A DNA stretch of 64,000 bases from Marinithermus hydrothermalis DSM 14884 (GTDB taxonomy: Bacteria; Deinococcota; Deinococci; Deinococcales; Marinithermaceae): NCBI RefSeq assembly GCF_000195335.1, contig NC_015387.1, positions 1,732,001 through 1,796,000 on the forward strand. The letters run 5' to 3'. A program made the position numbers and the translations under genes. This document shows, one piece after another, positions 40,536-52,525 of the stretch; within the stretch, counting starts at the first letter, position 1; each line of letters begins with the position of its first letter. The notes beneath the pieces are model-generated. The model saw only the letters and a program-made list of their open reading frames with translations. It was not told where the DNA came from and did no database searches.

Positions 40536-41768
40536 ATGGAGCTCACACCCAAGCGTAAACTCGTTCTAGGCTTGCAGCACACGGTGGCCATGTTCGGCGC
40601 GACGGTGCTCGTTCCGCTCCTCACGGGCCTGAACCCATCGGTCGCGCTCGTCACGGCAGGCCTCGGCACCCTCCTCTTCCACTTCATCACCGGCCGGATC
40701 GTGCCCGTCTTCCTGGGGTCCTCCTTCGCCTTCATCGCCCCGATCCTCGCCGCTAAAGAAGCCGGTTTCTCCCTCGCGGCCATCGGGGGCGGCATCGCCG
40801 CGGCGGGGTTGGTCTACGCGCTGTTCGCGCTGCTCGTCGCGGCCGTCGGGCCGGACCGCGTGCGCGCCCTCTTCCCCCCCGTGGTGACCGGCCCCGTGAT
40901 CGTCGTGATCGGTCTCACCCTAGCGCCCGTAGCCATCGACATGGCCTCCAAGGCGTGGTCGCTTGCGATCCTCACCCTGGCCGCGGCCGTCGTCGCCGCG
41001 GTCTTCTTCCGGGGCTTGTTCCGGATGCTGCCCGTCATCACTGGGGTCGGCGTGGGGTACCTCGCCGCACTCGCGACCGGCCAGGTGGACACCACCCCGA
41101 TCCGGGAGGCCGCCTGGATCGGCCTGCCCGCCTTCACCCTGGGCACGCTCGAGTGGGGGGCCGTTCTCCTCATCGCGCCGGTAGCCTTCGTCACCGTGAT
41201 CGAGCACATCGGGGACATCCTCACGAACGGCCGCGTGGTGGGGCAGGACTTCCTCAAGCGCCCCGGCCTGCACCGCACGCTGCTCGGGGACGGCGCGGCC
41301 ACGGCCCTCGCGGGCCTCATGGGCGGCCCGGCCAACACCACCTACTCCGAGAACACCGGGGTGCTCGCCATCACGCGCGTCTACGACCCCAGCGTGATCC
41401 GGATCGGGGCGGTCTTCGCGATCCTGCTCGGGTTCAGTCCCAAACTCGCCGCGCTCCTGCAGATCCTACCGGCCGGCGTGCTGGGCGGGATCGCGATCCT
41501 CCTGTTCGGCATGATCGCCTCCATCGGTATCCGTACCCTGGCCGAAGCGGAGATCGACTTCACCCACTCCCGGAACCTCATCGTGGTCTCGGTCATTCTG
41601 GTGCTCGGCCTGGGCGGCGCCACCCTGGACCTCGGCACGATCAGCGTGGCCGGGGCTGAGGTGCCCCTCAAAGCGAGCGGCATGGCCCTCGCGGCGGTGG
41701 TCGGGGTGCTCACGAACCTCCTGCTTCCGCGGAGCCTCGAGGCCCCCAAGGCCGAAAGCGCGCTCTAA
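40536..41768 (+). CDS. uraA: Uracil permease/nucleobase transporter, UraA (NAT/NCS2) family
   Basis: A 410-residue, 14-segment proton symporter. It begins [22 protein letters not shown], has [13 protein letters not shown], and the NAT signature region [26 protein letters not shown] (split here as [16 protein letters not shown] and [10 protein letters not shown], near residue 255). The Glu of VTVIEHIGD and TTYSENTG are the uracil ligands in UraA. GGGAGG at 40524-40530 precedes ATG 40536. An intrinsic terminator sits just upstream. Confidence 0.94.
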   Translation: MELTPKRKLVLGLQHTVAMFGATVLVPLLTGLNPSVALVTAGLGTLLFHFITGRIVPVFLGSSFAFIAPILAAKEAGFSLAAIGGGIAAAGLVYALFALLVAAVGPDRVRALFPPVVTGPVIVVIGLTLAPVAIDMASKAWSLAILTLAAAVVAAVFFRGLFRMLPVITGVGVGYLAALATGQVDTTPIREAAWIGLPAFTLGTLEWGAVLLIAPVAFVTVIEHIGDILTNGRVVGQDFLKRPGLHRTLLGDGAATALAGLMGGPANTTYSENTGVLAITRVYDPSVIRIGAVFAILLGFSPKLAALLQILPAGVLGGIAILLFGMIASIGIRTLAEAEIDFTHSRNLIVVSVILVLGLGGATLDLGTISVAGAEVPLKASGMALAAVVGVLTNLLLPRSLEAPKAESAL

Positions 41769-41801
41769 ACCCTAACCTCCAGCGCGGCAGGCGCGTGGGC
41801 G

Positions 41802-44094
<2,293 letters not shown>

Positions 44095-44116
44095 TTCGCG
44101 CGAGTTGGAGGTTGAG

Positions 44117-46456
44117 ATGCGCGTACCGTACTCCTGGCTGAAAGAGTTCCTGCCCGACCTGCCCCCTCCTGAGGACCTCGAGCCCATCCTGGCCCGGTTG
44201 GGCCTCGCGGTAGAGGCCGTGCACCATATTCCCGCCCCGCCCCCAGGCGTGGTGTTCGGCGTGGTGCGCGCCGCGCGCCCCTTGCCGGAGAGCGCGCTGA
44301 AGGTGCTCGAGGTGGATGTCGGCACCCGGCAGGTCACGATGGTCTCCGGCGCGCCGAACGCCCGGGAGGGGATCGGGGTGGCCGCGGCGCTGCCCGGCAC
44401 CGTGCTCCCGGATGGGACCGAGCTGGCCGAGCGCCGGATCCGCGGCGTGGCCTCGTACGGCATGGCCCTCTCCCCCCTGGAGATGGGAGTGGGGAGTTAC
44501 GGTGGGGGGTTGCTCGAGCTGCCCGCGGACGCGCTGGAGCCCGGCACGCCCCTTTTGCAGGCCTGGCCGGAGGAGTGGGTGCTGGAGCTCGAGCTGACCC
44601 CGAACCGGGCGGACGCGGCGAGCGTGCTGGGCGTGGCGCGGGACCTGGCGGCGGCCTTGGGGCTCTCCCTCGTCCTGCCCGAGCCCGAGGTGCGCGCCGA
44701 GGAGATCGAGTTTCCCGTTGCGGTCACGGTGGAGGACGCGCGGGGCTGCGACCGGTACGTAGCCCGTTACGCGCGGGGGCTTAAGATCGGACCGAGTCCG
44801 CTCGGGGCGCAGCGGCGGCTGCTCGCGGCCGGCCTCCGACCGATCAACAACGTGGTGGACGCGACGAACTACGTGATGCTCGAGCTGGGGAACCCCCTGC
44901 ACGCCTTCGACCGGCGCGCGGTGGGTGAGGGCATCGTGGTGCGGCGCGCGCGGGAGGGGGAAGCGCTCGTCACGCTGGACGGGGAGCGGCGCGCCCTCGA
45001 GGCGGAGGACCTGGTGATCGCCGCGCGCGCGGGCGGCGCGAGCACCCCCATCGGCATCGCGGGCGTGATGGGCGGCGCGAACAGCGAGGTGCGGCCGGAC
45101 ACCACGGAGATCATTCTGGAGGTCGCGCACTTCGATCCCGTCTCGATCCGGCGCACCGCGCGCCGGCTGGGCCTCGCCACGGACGCTTCGTACCGGTTTG
45201 AGCGCGGCGTGGACCCGAACCTGCCGCCTCTGGCGGCCGAGCGCTTTCTGGAGCTGGCGCAGCAGTGGGCGGGCGCGGAGGTGGCCGCGGTGGGCGTGGA
45301 CGTGGGCGGCCCCAAACCGCGCGCGTCGGTCGCGTTCCGCCCGAGCTACGCGAACCGCCTTTTGGGAACGGACTGGGCGGAGGAGGCGCAGCTCGAGGTG
45401 CTGCGGCGGCTAGGGTGCGAGGTCGAGGGGCAGGCCGAGCCGTACACCGTGCGCCCCCCCACCTGGCGGCAGGACCTCGCGATCGAGGAGGACCTGGTGG
45501 AGGAGGTCGCGCGCCTCGTGGGGTACGACGCGATCCCGGAGGCCTTGCCGGAGTTCTTCCCCGCGCCGGACAACCGCGGGGCCGAGGCGCCGTTCCTGGA
45601 GAAGGCGCGGCTTAGGGAGGTGCTGGCGGGGCTGGGCTTCCAGGAGGTGGTGAACTACGCCTGGGTGGACCCAGGGGACCTGGCCCGCGCGCGCGCGCCA
45701 GAGCCGGTGCTGCGCTTAAAGAACCCGCTCGACGCGCAAAAGGACGCCCTTAGAACCGCGCTGTACCCGGGGCTGTTGCGCACCGTGGAAGCGAACCGCG
45801 CGGAACGCAACCTGCTGCTCTTCGAGGTGGGGAACGTCTTCCTCGAGGAGGAGGAGACCCACCTCGCCCTCGTCCTCGTGGGGCCCGCCATCCCCCCGGT
45901 GTGGAGCGCGGGGTTCGGCGAGGGGTTCTACGCCCTCAAGGGGTTGTTGGAGGCGGCCGCAACCCGGCTCGGGGCGGCCATCCAGGTGCACCCGCACTCC
46001 CACGCGCACCTGCACCCCGGCATCTCCGGAACGGTCCTCTGGAACGGCGCGGAGGTCGGGTGGATCGGGCAGATCCACCCGGAGATTACCGCGGCGCTCG
46101 AGCTGCCCTCGGTCTTTGCCGCGGAGCTCAAGTTGCCGCTGCCTCGTGCCGAGCGGCCCTTTACGGACCTGCCGCGCTTCCCCGCGGCGCTAAGGGACCT
46201 TGCGGTGGTGGTGCCGGAGGCGGTGCCGTACCACGAGGTGGCCACCCTCCTCAAGGACGCGGCGGGGGCGTACCTCGAGGGCCTCGAGGTGTTCGACGTG
46301 TACCGGGGCGCGCCGCTGCCCGCGGGGCAGAAGAGCCTGGCCTTCCACCTTTCGTTCCGGCACCCCGAGCGCACCCTGAGGGATGAGGAGGTGGACGCCT
46401 TCATGGAACGGATCATCCAGGCGGTGCGTGACGCGGGGTATGATATACGCGGGTAG
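44117..46456 (+). CDS. pheT: Phenylalanyl-tRNA synthetase beta subunit
   Basis: A 779-residue beta subunit: N-terminal MRVPYSWLKEFLPDLP, the EMAP-II-like tRNA-binding domain (residues 40-150), B3/B4 editing domain with RPINNVVDATNYVMLELGNPLHAFD, the B5 domain, a catalytic-like core and the C-terminal anticodon-binding FDX-ACB domain (PRFPAALRDLAVVVPEAVPY onward). ATG 44117 is preferred over TTG 44105 because GGAGG (44107-44111) is correctly spaced for it. The stop is 3 nt before the next gene. Confidence 0.96.
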   Translation: MRVPYSWLKEFLPDLPPPEDLEPILARLGLAVEAVHHIPAPPPGVVFGVVRAARPLPESALKVLEVDVGTRQVTMVSGAPNAREGIGVAAALPGTVLPDGTELAERRIRGVASYGMALSPLEMGVGSYGGGLLELPADALEPGTPLLQAWPEEWVLELELTPNRADAASVLGVARDLAAALGLSLVLPEPEVRAEEIEFPVAVTVEDARGCDRYVARYARGLKIGPSPLGAQRRLLAAGLRPINNVVDATNYVMLELGNPLHAFDRRAVGEGIVVRRAREGEALVTLDGERRALEAEDLVIAARAGGASTPIGIAGVMGGANSEVRPDTTEIILEVAHFDPVSIRRTARRLGLATDASYRFERGVDPNLPPLAAERFLELAQQWAGAEVAAVGVDVGGPKPRASVAFRPSYANRLLGTDWAEEAQLEVLRRLGCEVEGQAEPYTVRPPTWRQDLAIEEDLVEEVARLVGYDAIPEALPEFFPAPDNRGAEAPFLEKARLREVLAGLGFQEVVNYAWVDPGDLARARAPEPVLRLKNPLDAQKDALRTALYPGLLRTVEANRAERNLLLFEVGNVFLEEEETHLALVLVGPAIPPVWSAGFGEGFYALKGLLEAAATRLGAAIQVHPHSHAHLHPGISGTVLWNGAEVGWIGQIHPEITAALELPSVFAAELKLPLPRAERPFTDLPRFPAALRDLAVVVPEAVPYHEVATLLKDAAGAYLEGLEVFDVYRGAPLPAGQKSLAFHLSFRHPERTLRDEEVDAFMERIIQAVRDAGYDIRG

Positions 46457-46459
46457 CGC

Positions 46460-46933
46460 ATGCTGACCTGGTTGGACGTGCTTGCGATCTCGGTAGCTGC
46501 CCTGGCCACGGTGGTGGGCGCGCGCCGGGGCGGGGCGTACCTGGTGGCGTTCGTGACCGCGGCCGCCGCGTACGCGGCGGCCGCTTGGACGCTCCCGTCC
46601 GTCGGGTGGTTGCCCGTCGCGGCCCTCGCGGGCGGAGGGCTTGGGGTGTGGATCGGGGGGCGGTGGCGGTTCGCTCCTCAGCTCGACGCGCTTTTGGGGG
46701 GCGTGGGGGGGTTCTTGTGGGGCGCAGCGCTCGCGGTGAGCTTGTGGGTGGCGTTCCCGGCGGAGTACAGCCCCGCGAGCGGCGCGATCCGGTACCCTTC
46801 GGCGCGGCTGCCCCTCACGGTGCAGCGGGCGGTTGCCGAAAGCCCGTTCGCCCCCCGCCTGTTCGCCTTGGTCTGGAACCACCCGCTCGCGCGTAAGCTG
46901 TTCTTGCCGGGCGGGTCGCTCGAGGCGCGCTAG
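46460..46933 (+). CDS. CvpA-like membrane protein, hypothetical
   Basis: A 157-residue protein with four hydrophobic segments in the first 105 residues, starting MLTWLDVLAISVAALATVVG, with RRGG after the first helix as in the CvpA (colicin V production) family. The C-terminal 50 residues are soluble. ATG 46460 is 3 nt after the pheT stop, so it is part of the pheST transcript. The CvpA assignment is weak; its function is unknown. Confidence 0.6.
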   Translation: MLTWLDVLAISVAALATVVGARRGGAYLVAFVTAAAAYAAAAWTLPSVGWLPVAALAGGGLGVWIGGRWRFAPQLDALLGGVGGFLWGAALAVSLWVAFPAEYSPASGAIRYPSARLPLTVQRAVAESPFAPRLFALVWNHPLARKLFLPGGSLEAR

Positions 46934-47902
46934 TTACACGGCCAGGACCCGCGCGAGCTCGTACAACTCGCGCCGGATGTCCTTGCGGTTCCCTACGGCC
47001 TCGTGCAGCGGCGTTAGGGCCACCTCCCCCTCCACCTCGCCTAGCATCACACCGCTCGCCCCGCCGATCAGGGCCTCGGCGGCCGCGCCGCCCAAGCGGC
47101 TCGCCAGGACCCGGTCCTTCGCCGTGGGGCTGCCGCCCCGCTGGATGTGGCCGAGCACCGTAACGCGCCCCTCGAGACCGGTGAGTTCCGCCACCGCGCG
47201 CATCAGGGCCTCGGCCCCTCCGGGGTACGCGCCTTCGGCCACCACCACGATCGAGGACTGCTTGCCTTTTTCCGCGGAGCGCGTGATCACCTCGGCGATC
47301 TCCTGCGGGCTCACGCTGATCTCCGGCAGCGCGATGATCTCCGCACCGCCGGCGATCCCCACGTCGAGGGCGATGAACCCCGCGTCCCGCCCCATCACCT
47401 CGATGAAGAAGACGCGCCCGTGGCTCGCGGCGGTGTCGCGAATCCGGTCGATGGCCTCGAGGGCGGTGTTCACCGCAGTGTCGAACCCGATCGTGTAGTC
47501 GGTCCCGTACAGGTCGTTGTCGATCGTGCCGGGCACCCCCACTACGGGGATCTGGTGCTCCTTGATCAGCTTGATCGCGCCGTGGAAGGTGCCGTCTCCT
47601 CCGATCACGACGAGGCCGTCGATGCCCGCGTTCTTGAGGTGCGCCGCGGCCTGGGCTCGTCCTTCCCGCGTCATGAAGGCCTTGCTGCGCGCGGTGAGGA
47701 GGATCGTGCCGCCCCGCTGGATGATGTTGGCGACGTCGCGCGGCCCGAGCGGCTGGAACTCTCCCTCGATCATGCCTGCGTACCCACGGCGGATCCCCAC
47801 GACCTCGACGCCCTGGGTGTGCGCTACGCGCACCACGGCCCGTATGGCCGCGTTCATGCCGGGGGCGTCTCCCCCGCTGGTCAACACCCCGATCCGTTTC
47901 AT
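46934..47902 (-). CDS. pfkA: 6-phosphofructokinase PfkA
   Basis: ATP-dependent glycolytic kinase, 322 residues. Nucleotide site [15 protein letters not shown] (residues 8-22), [12 protein letters not shown], catalytic [20 protein letters not shown] (Asp near 128), [10 protein letters not shown], and the sugar site [22 protein letters not shown]. Allosteric Arg residues typical of bacterial PfkA are present (ARSKAF region). Its stop abuts the convergent CvpA-like stop; its start abuts the rsmI stop, so the two are in one operon. Confidence 0.96.
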   Translation of the reverse strand: MKRIGVLTSGGDAPGMNAAIRAVVRVAHTQGVEVVGIRRGYAGMIEGEFQPLGPRDVANIIQRGGTILLTARSKAFMTREGRAQAAAHLKNAGIDGLVVIGGDGTFHGAIKLIKEHQIPVVGVPGTIDNDLYGTDYTIGFDTAVNTALEAIDRIRDTAASHGRVFFIEVMGRDAGFIALDVGIAGGAEIIALPEISVSPQEIAEVITRSAEKGKQSSIVVVAEGAYPGGAEALMRAVAELTGLEGRVTVLGHIQRGGSPTAKDRVLASRLGGAAAEALIGGASGVMLGEVEGEVALTPLHEAVGNRKDIRRELYELARVLAV

Positions 47903-48712
47903 CTACCCGTCCTCCTTTTCCAAGCGCGCCCGGTGCACCAGGGCGTACGCACGGTTCCGGCTCAGCCCCGCCGCGACCAAGGCGCGCACCAGGTCCTTGC
48001 CGCGAAGGCCTTGGGCCTCGAGCTGGGCGAGGAGGGCGCGTTCGTCCAGCGCCTCGCGCACCGCGCGCGGCCCGAGGACCAGCACGAACTCGCCTCGAGC
48101 CTCCTGGAAGTGCTCCAGCGCCTGACCGATCGTGCCGCGGTAGACCTCCTCGTGGCGCTTGGTCAGCTCGCGCGCCACGGCGATAGGGTGCGTTTCGCCG
48201 TAGAGTTCCGCGAGGTCCTGAAGGGTTCGGGCCAGCCGGTGCGGCGCCTCGTACAGCACGACGGTGCGGTCCTCCTTCGCCAGGCGCGCCAGGCGCGCGC
48301 GCCGTTCCTTCCCCTTGGGCGGGAGGAAGCCCTCGAAGACGAAGCGGTGCGTGGGCAGGCCCGAGACCACCAGGGCTGGGATCAAGGCCGTCGGCCCAGG
48401 AAGCGCTTCCACCCGCCACCCCCATTCTAGCGCTAAACGCACCAGCTCCGCGCCCGGGTCCGAGATCCCCGGCGTGCCCGCGTCCGTCGCGTACGCCACG
48501 TACCGGTGCCGCTCGAGGAGCGCGGCCGCCCGGCCCACGGTGTGCTGATCCAAGCGCACCGTGGGCGTCTCGATCCCGAAGTGATCGAGCAAAAACCCCG
48601 TGCGCCGCGTGTCCTCGCACGCAACCACCTCCACCTCCCGCAGCACCCGAAGCGCCCGCAGCGTGATGTCCTCGAGGTTACCGATCGGCGTGGGTACCAG
48701 GACCAGGTGCAT
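47903..48712 (-). CDS. rsmI: 16S rRNA 2'-O-ribose C1402 methyltransferase RsmI
   Basis: SAM-dependent enzyme that methylates the ribose of C1402. A 269-residue tetrapyrrole-methylase-fold protein: LVLVPTPIGNLEDITLRAL at the N-terminus, VVACEDTRRTGFLLDHF, SAM site YATDAGTPGISDPG (near residue 77), LPGPTALIPALVVSGLP, and VLYEAPHRLARTL. It has the C-terminal helical extension typical of RsmI. Followed directly by pfkA. Confidence 0.95.
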   Translation of the reverse strand: MHLVLVPTPIGNLEDITLRALRVLREVEVVACEDTRRTGFLLDHFGIETPTVRLDQHTVGRAAALLERHRYVAYATDAGTPGISDPGAELVRLALEWGWRVEALPGPTALIPALVVSGLPTHRFVFEGFLPPKGKERRARLARLAKEDRTVVLYEAPHRLARTLQDLAELYGETHPIAVARELTKRHEEVYRGTIGQALEHFQEARGEFVLVLGPRAVREALDERALLAQLEAQGLRGKDLVRALVAAGLSRNRAYALVHRARLEKEDG

Positions 48713-48737
48713 CCGTTCCAGTGTATCCCAACGCTCC

Positions 48738-49598
48738 CTAGGAGGCCTCGCCCGACGCCTCCTGTGCCCTAGCGCTGCGGAAGGTCCCCCACTGGCTCAC
48801 GAGCATCGCCGCGAAGATCAACCCGGCCCCCAGCCACCCGCGCACACCCAGGACCTCCCCCAGCAGCAAAAAGGCGAATAACGAGGCCCAGGCCGGCTCG
48901 AGGGTGTAGATCACCGCGGCTTCCGGCGCGCTCACCTTGCCCTGCCCGAGCACCATAAACCAGGTGGTGAGGGCCGTCGCCACCGCGCCCAGGTACACCA
49001 CCGCCCCCCAAGGCACCGCCTCCACCGCCGGTCGCTCGAGCCCCACCCAGACCAGGCTCCACCCCACCACGCTCACGAGCTGCACCGCGGTCAGGCTGTT
49101 CGCGGGGTGGCGCAGGGCGTGGTGCTCGAGGCGCAGCACGTACAGGGCGTAACTGAGCGCGGTGAGCAAAGTCCAGGCGTCGCCGCGGTTCGGGGGGGTT
49201 CCGTCGAAGGAGAGGAGCCCCACCCCCACGAGCGCCAGGGCCGCGCCGCCCCAGACCCAGCTCGGGATGCGCCGCCCCCCCAGCCCCGCGAAGAGCGGCA
49301 CCAGGATCACGCTCAGGGCGGTGATGAAGGCGCTGCGGTTCGCGGTGGTGTAGACGAGGCCCAAGGTTTGCGTGCCGTACCCGAGCACGAGCCAGAAGCC
49401 GAGCTCGAGGCCCGCGATCCACAAGCCCCACCCTCCCCGGAGGAAGGGCAAAAAGAAGACCGCGGCGATGGCGAACCGCAGCAAGACCAGCAGGCTTGGA
49501 GGGAAGGCCGCGACCACGTCCTTCACGACCGCGAAGGTCGTTCCCCAAAGCAGGGTCACGAGCACGAGGAGGATCACGCCCTGGAGGTGCGCGCTCAT
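48738..49598 (-). CDS. EamA (DMT superfamily) transporter
   Basis: A 286-residue membrane protein with ten hydrophobic segments in two EamA repeats. The first opens LVLVTLLWGTTFAVVKDVVA, and the second has AVIYTLEPAWASLFAFLLLGE (Glu/Pro conserved in EamA exporters). Such proteins export metabolites such as amino acids or purines; the substrate cannot be told here. It lies upstream of rsmI on the same strand with a short gap. Confidence 0.88.
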   Translation of the reverse strand: MSAHLQGVILLVLVTLLWGTTFAVVKDVVAAFPPSLLVLLRFAIAAVFFLPFLRGGWGLWIAGLELGFWLVLGYGTQTLGLVYTTANRSAFITALSVILVPLFAGLGGRRIPSWVWGGAALALVGVGLLSFDGTPPNRGDAWTLLTALSYALYVLRLEHHALRHPANSLTAVQLVSVVGWSLVWVGLERPAVEAVPWGAVVYLGAVATALTTWFMVLGQGKVSAPEAAVIYTLEPAWASLFAFLLLGEVLGVRGWLGAGLIFAAMLVSQWGTFRSARAQEASGEAS

Positions 49599-49621
49599 GC
49601 CCCCAGTCTAATCGGCCGGCC

Positions 49622-50974
49622 CTAGGGCGGCGGTACGAACCGCACCCCGGCCGGACGGGCCCCCGCCTCGAGCTGGATCACGGCGATCGGGGGTTTTCCG
49701 GTGACCGTGAGGTGCTCTGCGGAGAGGCGTACGAGCTTGTCCACGTTGAAGCTCGCGACCCAGAGGTCCCCTTGGGCGTCGAAGGCCATTCCCGCCCCGC
49801 CGTTGAGCTCCGCGGCATTCACCTCGAGCACCACATCCGGCACCAGGATGCCGGGGGTGCGCAGCGATTCCGCGTTGAACTTGACTAACCAGGAGGCGTT
49901 ATTCACCGGGGTAAAGCTACTGATCCACAGGTCCCCGTCGCCCTCGAAGAGCAGGCCGGTCGGGTTCTGCATCCGAGGGTCGGTGATCACCCGGTCCGGT
50001 TCGGGGCTGCCCGAGGCCGTGAGGTCCGCGGCCGCGAAGCGCAACACGGTGTCGGTACCCCACGTCGTCACCCAAAGGTTCCCGTCGGGGTCAAAGGCGA
50101 TCCCTACCGGCTGATCGAGCAAGGGGCCGCTCAAAACGACGGAGGGTGCCGCCCGGGGGTTAGTCAGCACCCCCCGGGCGTACATGAGCACCTGGTCCGC
50201 TAGGAAGTCCGTGACCCACAGGTTCCCCTCGGCGTCCACCGCCACGCTCTCCGGGCCCACCATCCCGAAACTCAGGGTCGCGCTGGGCTCCAAGGGCCCG
50301 GAGGCCGCGAGCGCATCCGCGGCGTACATGGTGACCTGCCCTTCGAAGTGGTGCACGACCCACAGGTTCCCCTCCGCATCAAACACGATCCCCGTCGGGC
50401 TGCTCAGCGCCCCCGTCTCGAAGACCAGGTTCGGCTCCAGCACGACGCTCGTCACCCCAAGCTCGACCGAGGCCGGACCGAAGTCCAGACGCGCAAAAGC
50501 CGCGTCCAGATCAGCCTGGGTAAACACCTGGATGCTGCCGCCCTTCTGGTTGGAGACCCACAACCCCGAAGGCACCGAGGCCGTGGGGGAGATGGGGCCG
50601 GGCACGAAGATCTCCAGGGTTAGGGGGGCGGCACTCGTGCGGTACCCCAGGGTCTCGCCCCTCAAGGTCAGCTGATAGGTGCCTTCCGGCGCGGAGGGCA
50701 CCGCGTGCACCACCATCGTCCCCTCGGGAACCGCAGGATCCATCACGACGGCCTCCGCCGTGAGGTACGGGTTCGCTTCCAGCGCGACCGTGACCGCCTC
50801 GGCGAAGGCGTCGCCCTGAGGGGTCGCGCTCAGGGTGATGTACTGGCTGCCGTTCGGCGGCAGGCGCACCAGGCTCGGCTCCACACCCAACTCAAAAGAC
50901 GCGGGCGCTAGGGTGGCACACGCGGAGAGCACAAGCACCCCCAGCCCTAGGCTGCCCCTGCTATACCGCCTCAT
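49622..50974 (-). CDS. NHL/SMP-30-like beta-propeller lipoprotein
   Basis: A 450-residue lipoprotein. The signal peptide ends in the lipobox VLVLSACA (Cys near residue 18). Residues 20-130 form an Ig-like domain. The rest is a beta-propeller whose blades repeat FDAEGNLWVVHHFEGQV, VDAEGNLWVTDFLADQV, FDPDGNLWVTTWGTDTV, FEGDGDLWISSF, FDAQGDLWVASFNVDKL. The D-A-x-G-N-L-W pattern is that of NHL/Vgb-like propellers. ATG 50974 gives the lipobox the right distance; a longer frame to 51076 would bury it. Confidence 0.82.
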   Translation of the reverse strand: MRRYSRGSLGLGVLVLSACATLAPASFELGVEPSLVRLPPNGSQYITLSATPQGDAFAEAVTVALEANPYLTAEAVVMDPAVPEGTMVVHAVPSAPEGTYQLTLRGETLGYRTSAAPLTLEIFVPGPISPTASVPSGLWVSNQKGGSIQVFTQADLDAAFARLDFGPASVELGVTSVVLEPNLVFETGALSSPTGIVFDAEGNLWVVHHFEGQVTMYAADALAASGPLEPSATLSFGMVGPESVAVDAEGNLWVTDFLADQVLMYARGVLTNPRAAPSVVLSGPLLDQPVGIAFDPDGNLWVTTWGTDTVLRFAAADLTASGSPEPDRVITDPRMQNPTGLLFEGDGDLWISSFTPVNNASWLVKFNAESLRTPGILVPDVVLEVNAAELNGGAGMAFDAQGDLWVASFNVDKLVRLSAEHLTVTGKPPIAVIQLEAGARPAGVRFVPPP

Positions 50975-51130
50975 ATCCAAAACACCGTTCCCTTCATCCC
51001 CATACGAGATGCTTTCCATGGTACCCGATCCGCATAACTCCTCCGTAAACGCCAGCACCGCGCTGTACGCCGTCATTCAGCGCATCCCCGTAACCCCTGC
51101 CCCTCCGCCCTCCTCCCTTCGGTAACACCC

Positions 51131-51164
51131 AAACCAAACCGCGCGGGGCGTTGGCCCCGCGCGG
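51131..51164 (-). terminator. Rho-independent terminator of the glutaredoxin operon
   Basis: CCGCGCGGGGC (51139-51149) and GCCCCGCGCGG (51154-51164) form an 11-bp stem with loop GTTG. On the minus strand it is followed by TTTGGTTT, consistent with termination after the glutaredoxin gene. Confidence 0.75.
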
Positions 51165-51180
51165 TGCCGGCCCGCCCAGT

Positions 51181-51441
51181 TCAGCACACCGCTTCCAACG
51201 CACCGACCTCGCACAACCAACGGCGCAACTTAGCGATGGAGAAGCGGCTCATCGAAGCGGCACGCCCATCATACACCAGGGTCGGCACGCTCCGGCGGCC
51301 GCCGTTCAGCTCGAGGACCCGCGCCTCCGCCGCGGGGTCCTGATCGATATCGATCTCAACGAACTCAAGCCCCAGCTGCACCAGGGCTTGCTTGCACGCC
51401 CGGCAGTCCGGGCACCAGGACGTGGAGTACATCTGGATCAT
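51181..51441 (-). CDS. Glutaredoxin-like protein (CPDC active site)
   Basis: An 86-residue thioredoxin-fold protein starting MIQMYSTSWCPDCRACKQAL. The active site is CPDC (Cys 10 and 13), with a third Cys three residues on (CPDCRAC). The cis-Pro motif is SVPTLVYDG near residue 54. In Deinococcota such proteins probably reduce bacillithiol mixed disulfides (bacilliredoxin-like) or serve as general glutaredoxins. GGAGG precedes ATG 51441, which overlaps the DUF2905 stop. Confidence 0.87.
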   Translation of the reverse strand: MIQMYSTSWCPDCRACKQALVQLGLEFVEIDIDQDPAAEARVLELNGGRRSVPTLVYDGRAASMSRFSIAKLRRWLCEVGALEAVC

Positions 51442-51686
51442 ACCTTGCCTCCCCACCAACGCATAAGCCAAGCGATAAGGTTGAGCCCCACCGTGAGCAG
51501 CAGGCTCACGACCAGCATAGAGGTTACCGGAATGTACACGCGCACGTTATCGCGCTCGATACGAATGTCTCCCGGGAGGTGCCCGAACCAGGCGAACAGC
51601 TTCGGCGCAAGCACCAGCACCACGCCCACCCCAACGAGGATCAAACCCCACAGGATCAAAAGGCGCCCCAACTCCACGCCTGCCAT
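51438..51686 (-). CDS. DUF2905 family membrane protein
   Basis: An 82-residue protein with two hydrophobic helices flanking a short polar hairpin: LGRLLILWGLILVGVGVVLV, then HLPGDIRIERDNVRVYIPV, then the second helix ending NLIAWLMRWW. The LPGDI-R-N-V-Y-P centre is the DUF2905 signature. It overlaps the glutaredoxin start by 4 nt. Function unknown. Confidence 0.88.
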   Translation of the reverse strand: MAGVELGRLLILWGLILVGVGVVLVLAPKLFAWFGHLPGDIRIERDNVRVYIPVTSMLVVSLLLTVGLNLIAWLMRWWGGKV

Positions 51687-51720
51687 TTTAAAACTCGAGG
51701 CGCTCGCGGTATAAGGAAAT

Positions 51721-52521
51721 ATGCTGGAAGTTCGTGAAGCGAAAACCGTGGACGAGGTGCGCCTCACCGAGGAGATCCAGCTCGAGGCCTGGGGGTTCTC
51801 GGAGCGCGAGCTCGCGCCGCACTCGAGCCTCGTCGCGAGCCAGCACGCGGGGGGGCTCGTGGCCCTGGCGTGGAGCGGGGAGGAGGCCGTGGGGTTCGTG
51901 TTCGGCTTTCCCGCCTGGCGCGCGGGCCGCGCGTGGCACCACTCGCACATGCTCGCGGTCCGGCCCGCCTGGCGGAACAGCGGCGCGGCCCTCCTCCTCA
52001 AGCGTTTCCAGCGGGAGTGGGTTCTGGCCCAGGGGATGGACCTCGTGACCTGGACCTTCGACCCCCTCCTCACCCGAAACGCCCGCTTTAACTTCGGTAA
52101 GCTCGGCGCGTACGCCGCCCGGTACTACGAGAACTTTTACGGGCTGCGCACCGGGCTGTACGCCGGGATCCCCGCCGACCGCCTCCTCGTCACCTGGGAG
52201 CTCAACGCCCCCCGGGTCCTAAAGCGCCTCGAGCGCATCCCCCCGCCCCCCGAGCCCAAGGGCGCGCCGCTCAACCTGACGGAAGGCGAGGGGGTCGCCC
52301 TCCGGCCGCGCGCCTTACTGGAACCCGAGGCGGAGTGGGTGTACCTCGAGGTTCCCCCGGACATCCAGGCGGTGAAGGCGCACGACATGGCGCTCGCGCA
52401 CGCCTGGCGGATGCACACCCGCGAGGCGTTTAAGAAGGCGTTTGCGCGGGGTTACCGGGCGGTGGACCTCGCGCGGCGGGGGGCGCGGGTGTACTACCAG
52501 CTCACGCGCGCGCCGGTGTAG
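51721..52521 (+). CDS. GNAT-family acetyltransferase (COG3375-like)
   Basis: A 266-residue protein of the large GNAT subgroup. The core includes ALAWSGEEAVGFVFGFPAWR, HSHMLAVRPAWRNSGAALLLK (acetyl-CoA loop, near residue 77), and FDPLLTRNARFNFGKLGAYA-like residues (TFDPLLTRNARFNFGKLG). The C-terminal 110 residues are a second domain. TATAAG at 51710-51715 is 5 nt before ATG 51721, so the mRNA is probably leaderless. Substrate unknown. Confidence 0.85.
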   Translation: MLEVREAKTVDEVRLTEEIQLEAWGFSERELAPHSSLVASQHAGGLVALAWSGEEAVGFVFGFPAWRAGRAWHHSHMLAVRPAWRNSGAALLLKRFQREWVLAQGMDLVTWTFDPLLTRNARFNFGKLGAYAARYYENFYGLRTGLYAGIPADRLLVTWELNAPRVLKRLERIPPPPEPKGAPLNLTEGEGVALRPRALLEPEAEWVYLEVPPDIQAVKAHDMALAHAWRMHTREAFKKAFARGYRAVDLARRGARVYYQLTRAPV

Positions 52522-52525
52522 CCCC

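Noticed and set aside
46815-48620. A 601-codon minus-strand frame over pfkA and rsmI
   Set aside because: Low-complexity Arg/Gly/Ala composition; pfkA and rsmI in another frame of the same strand have unmistakable motifs.
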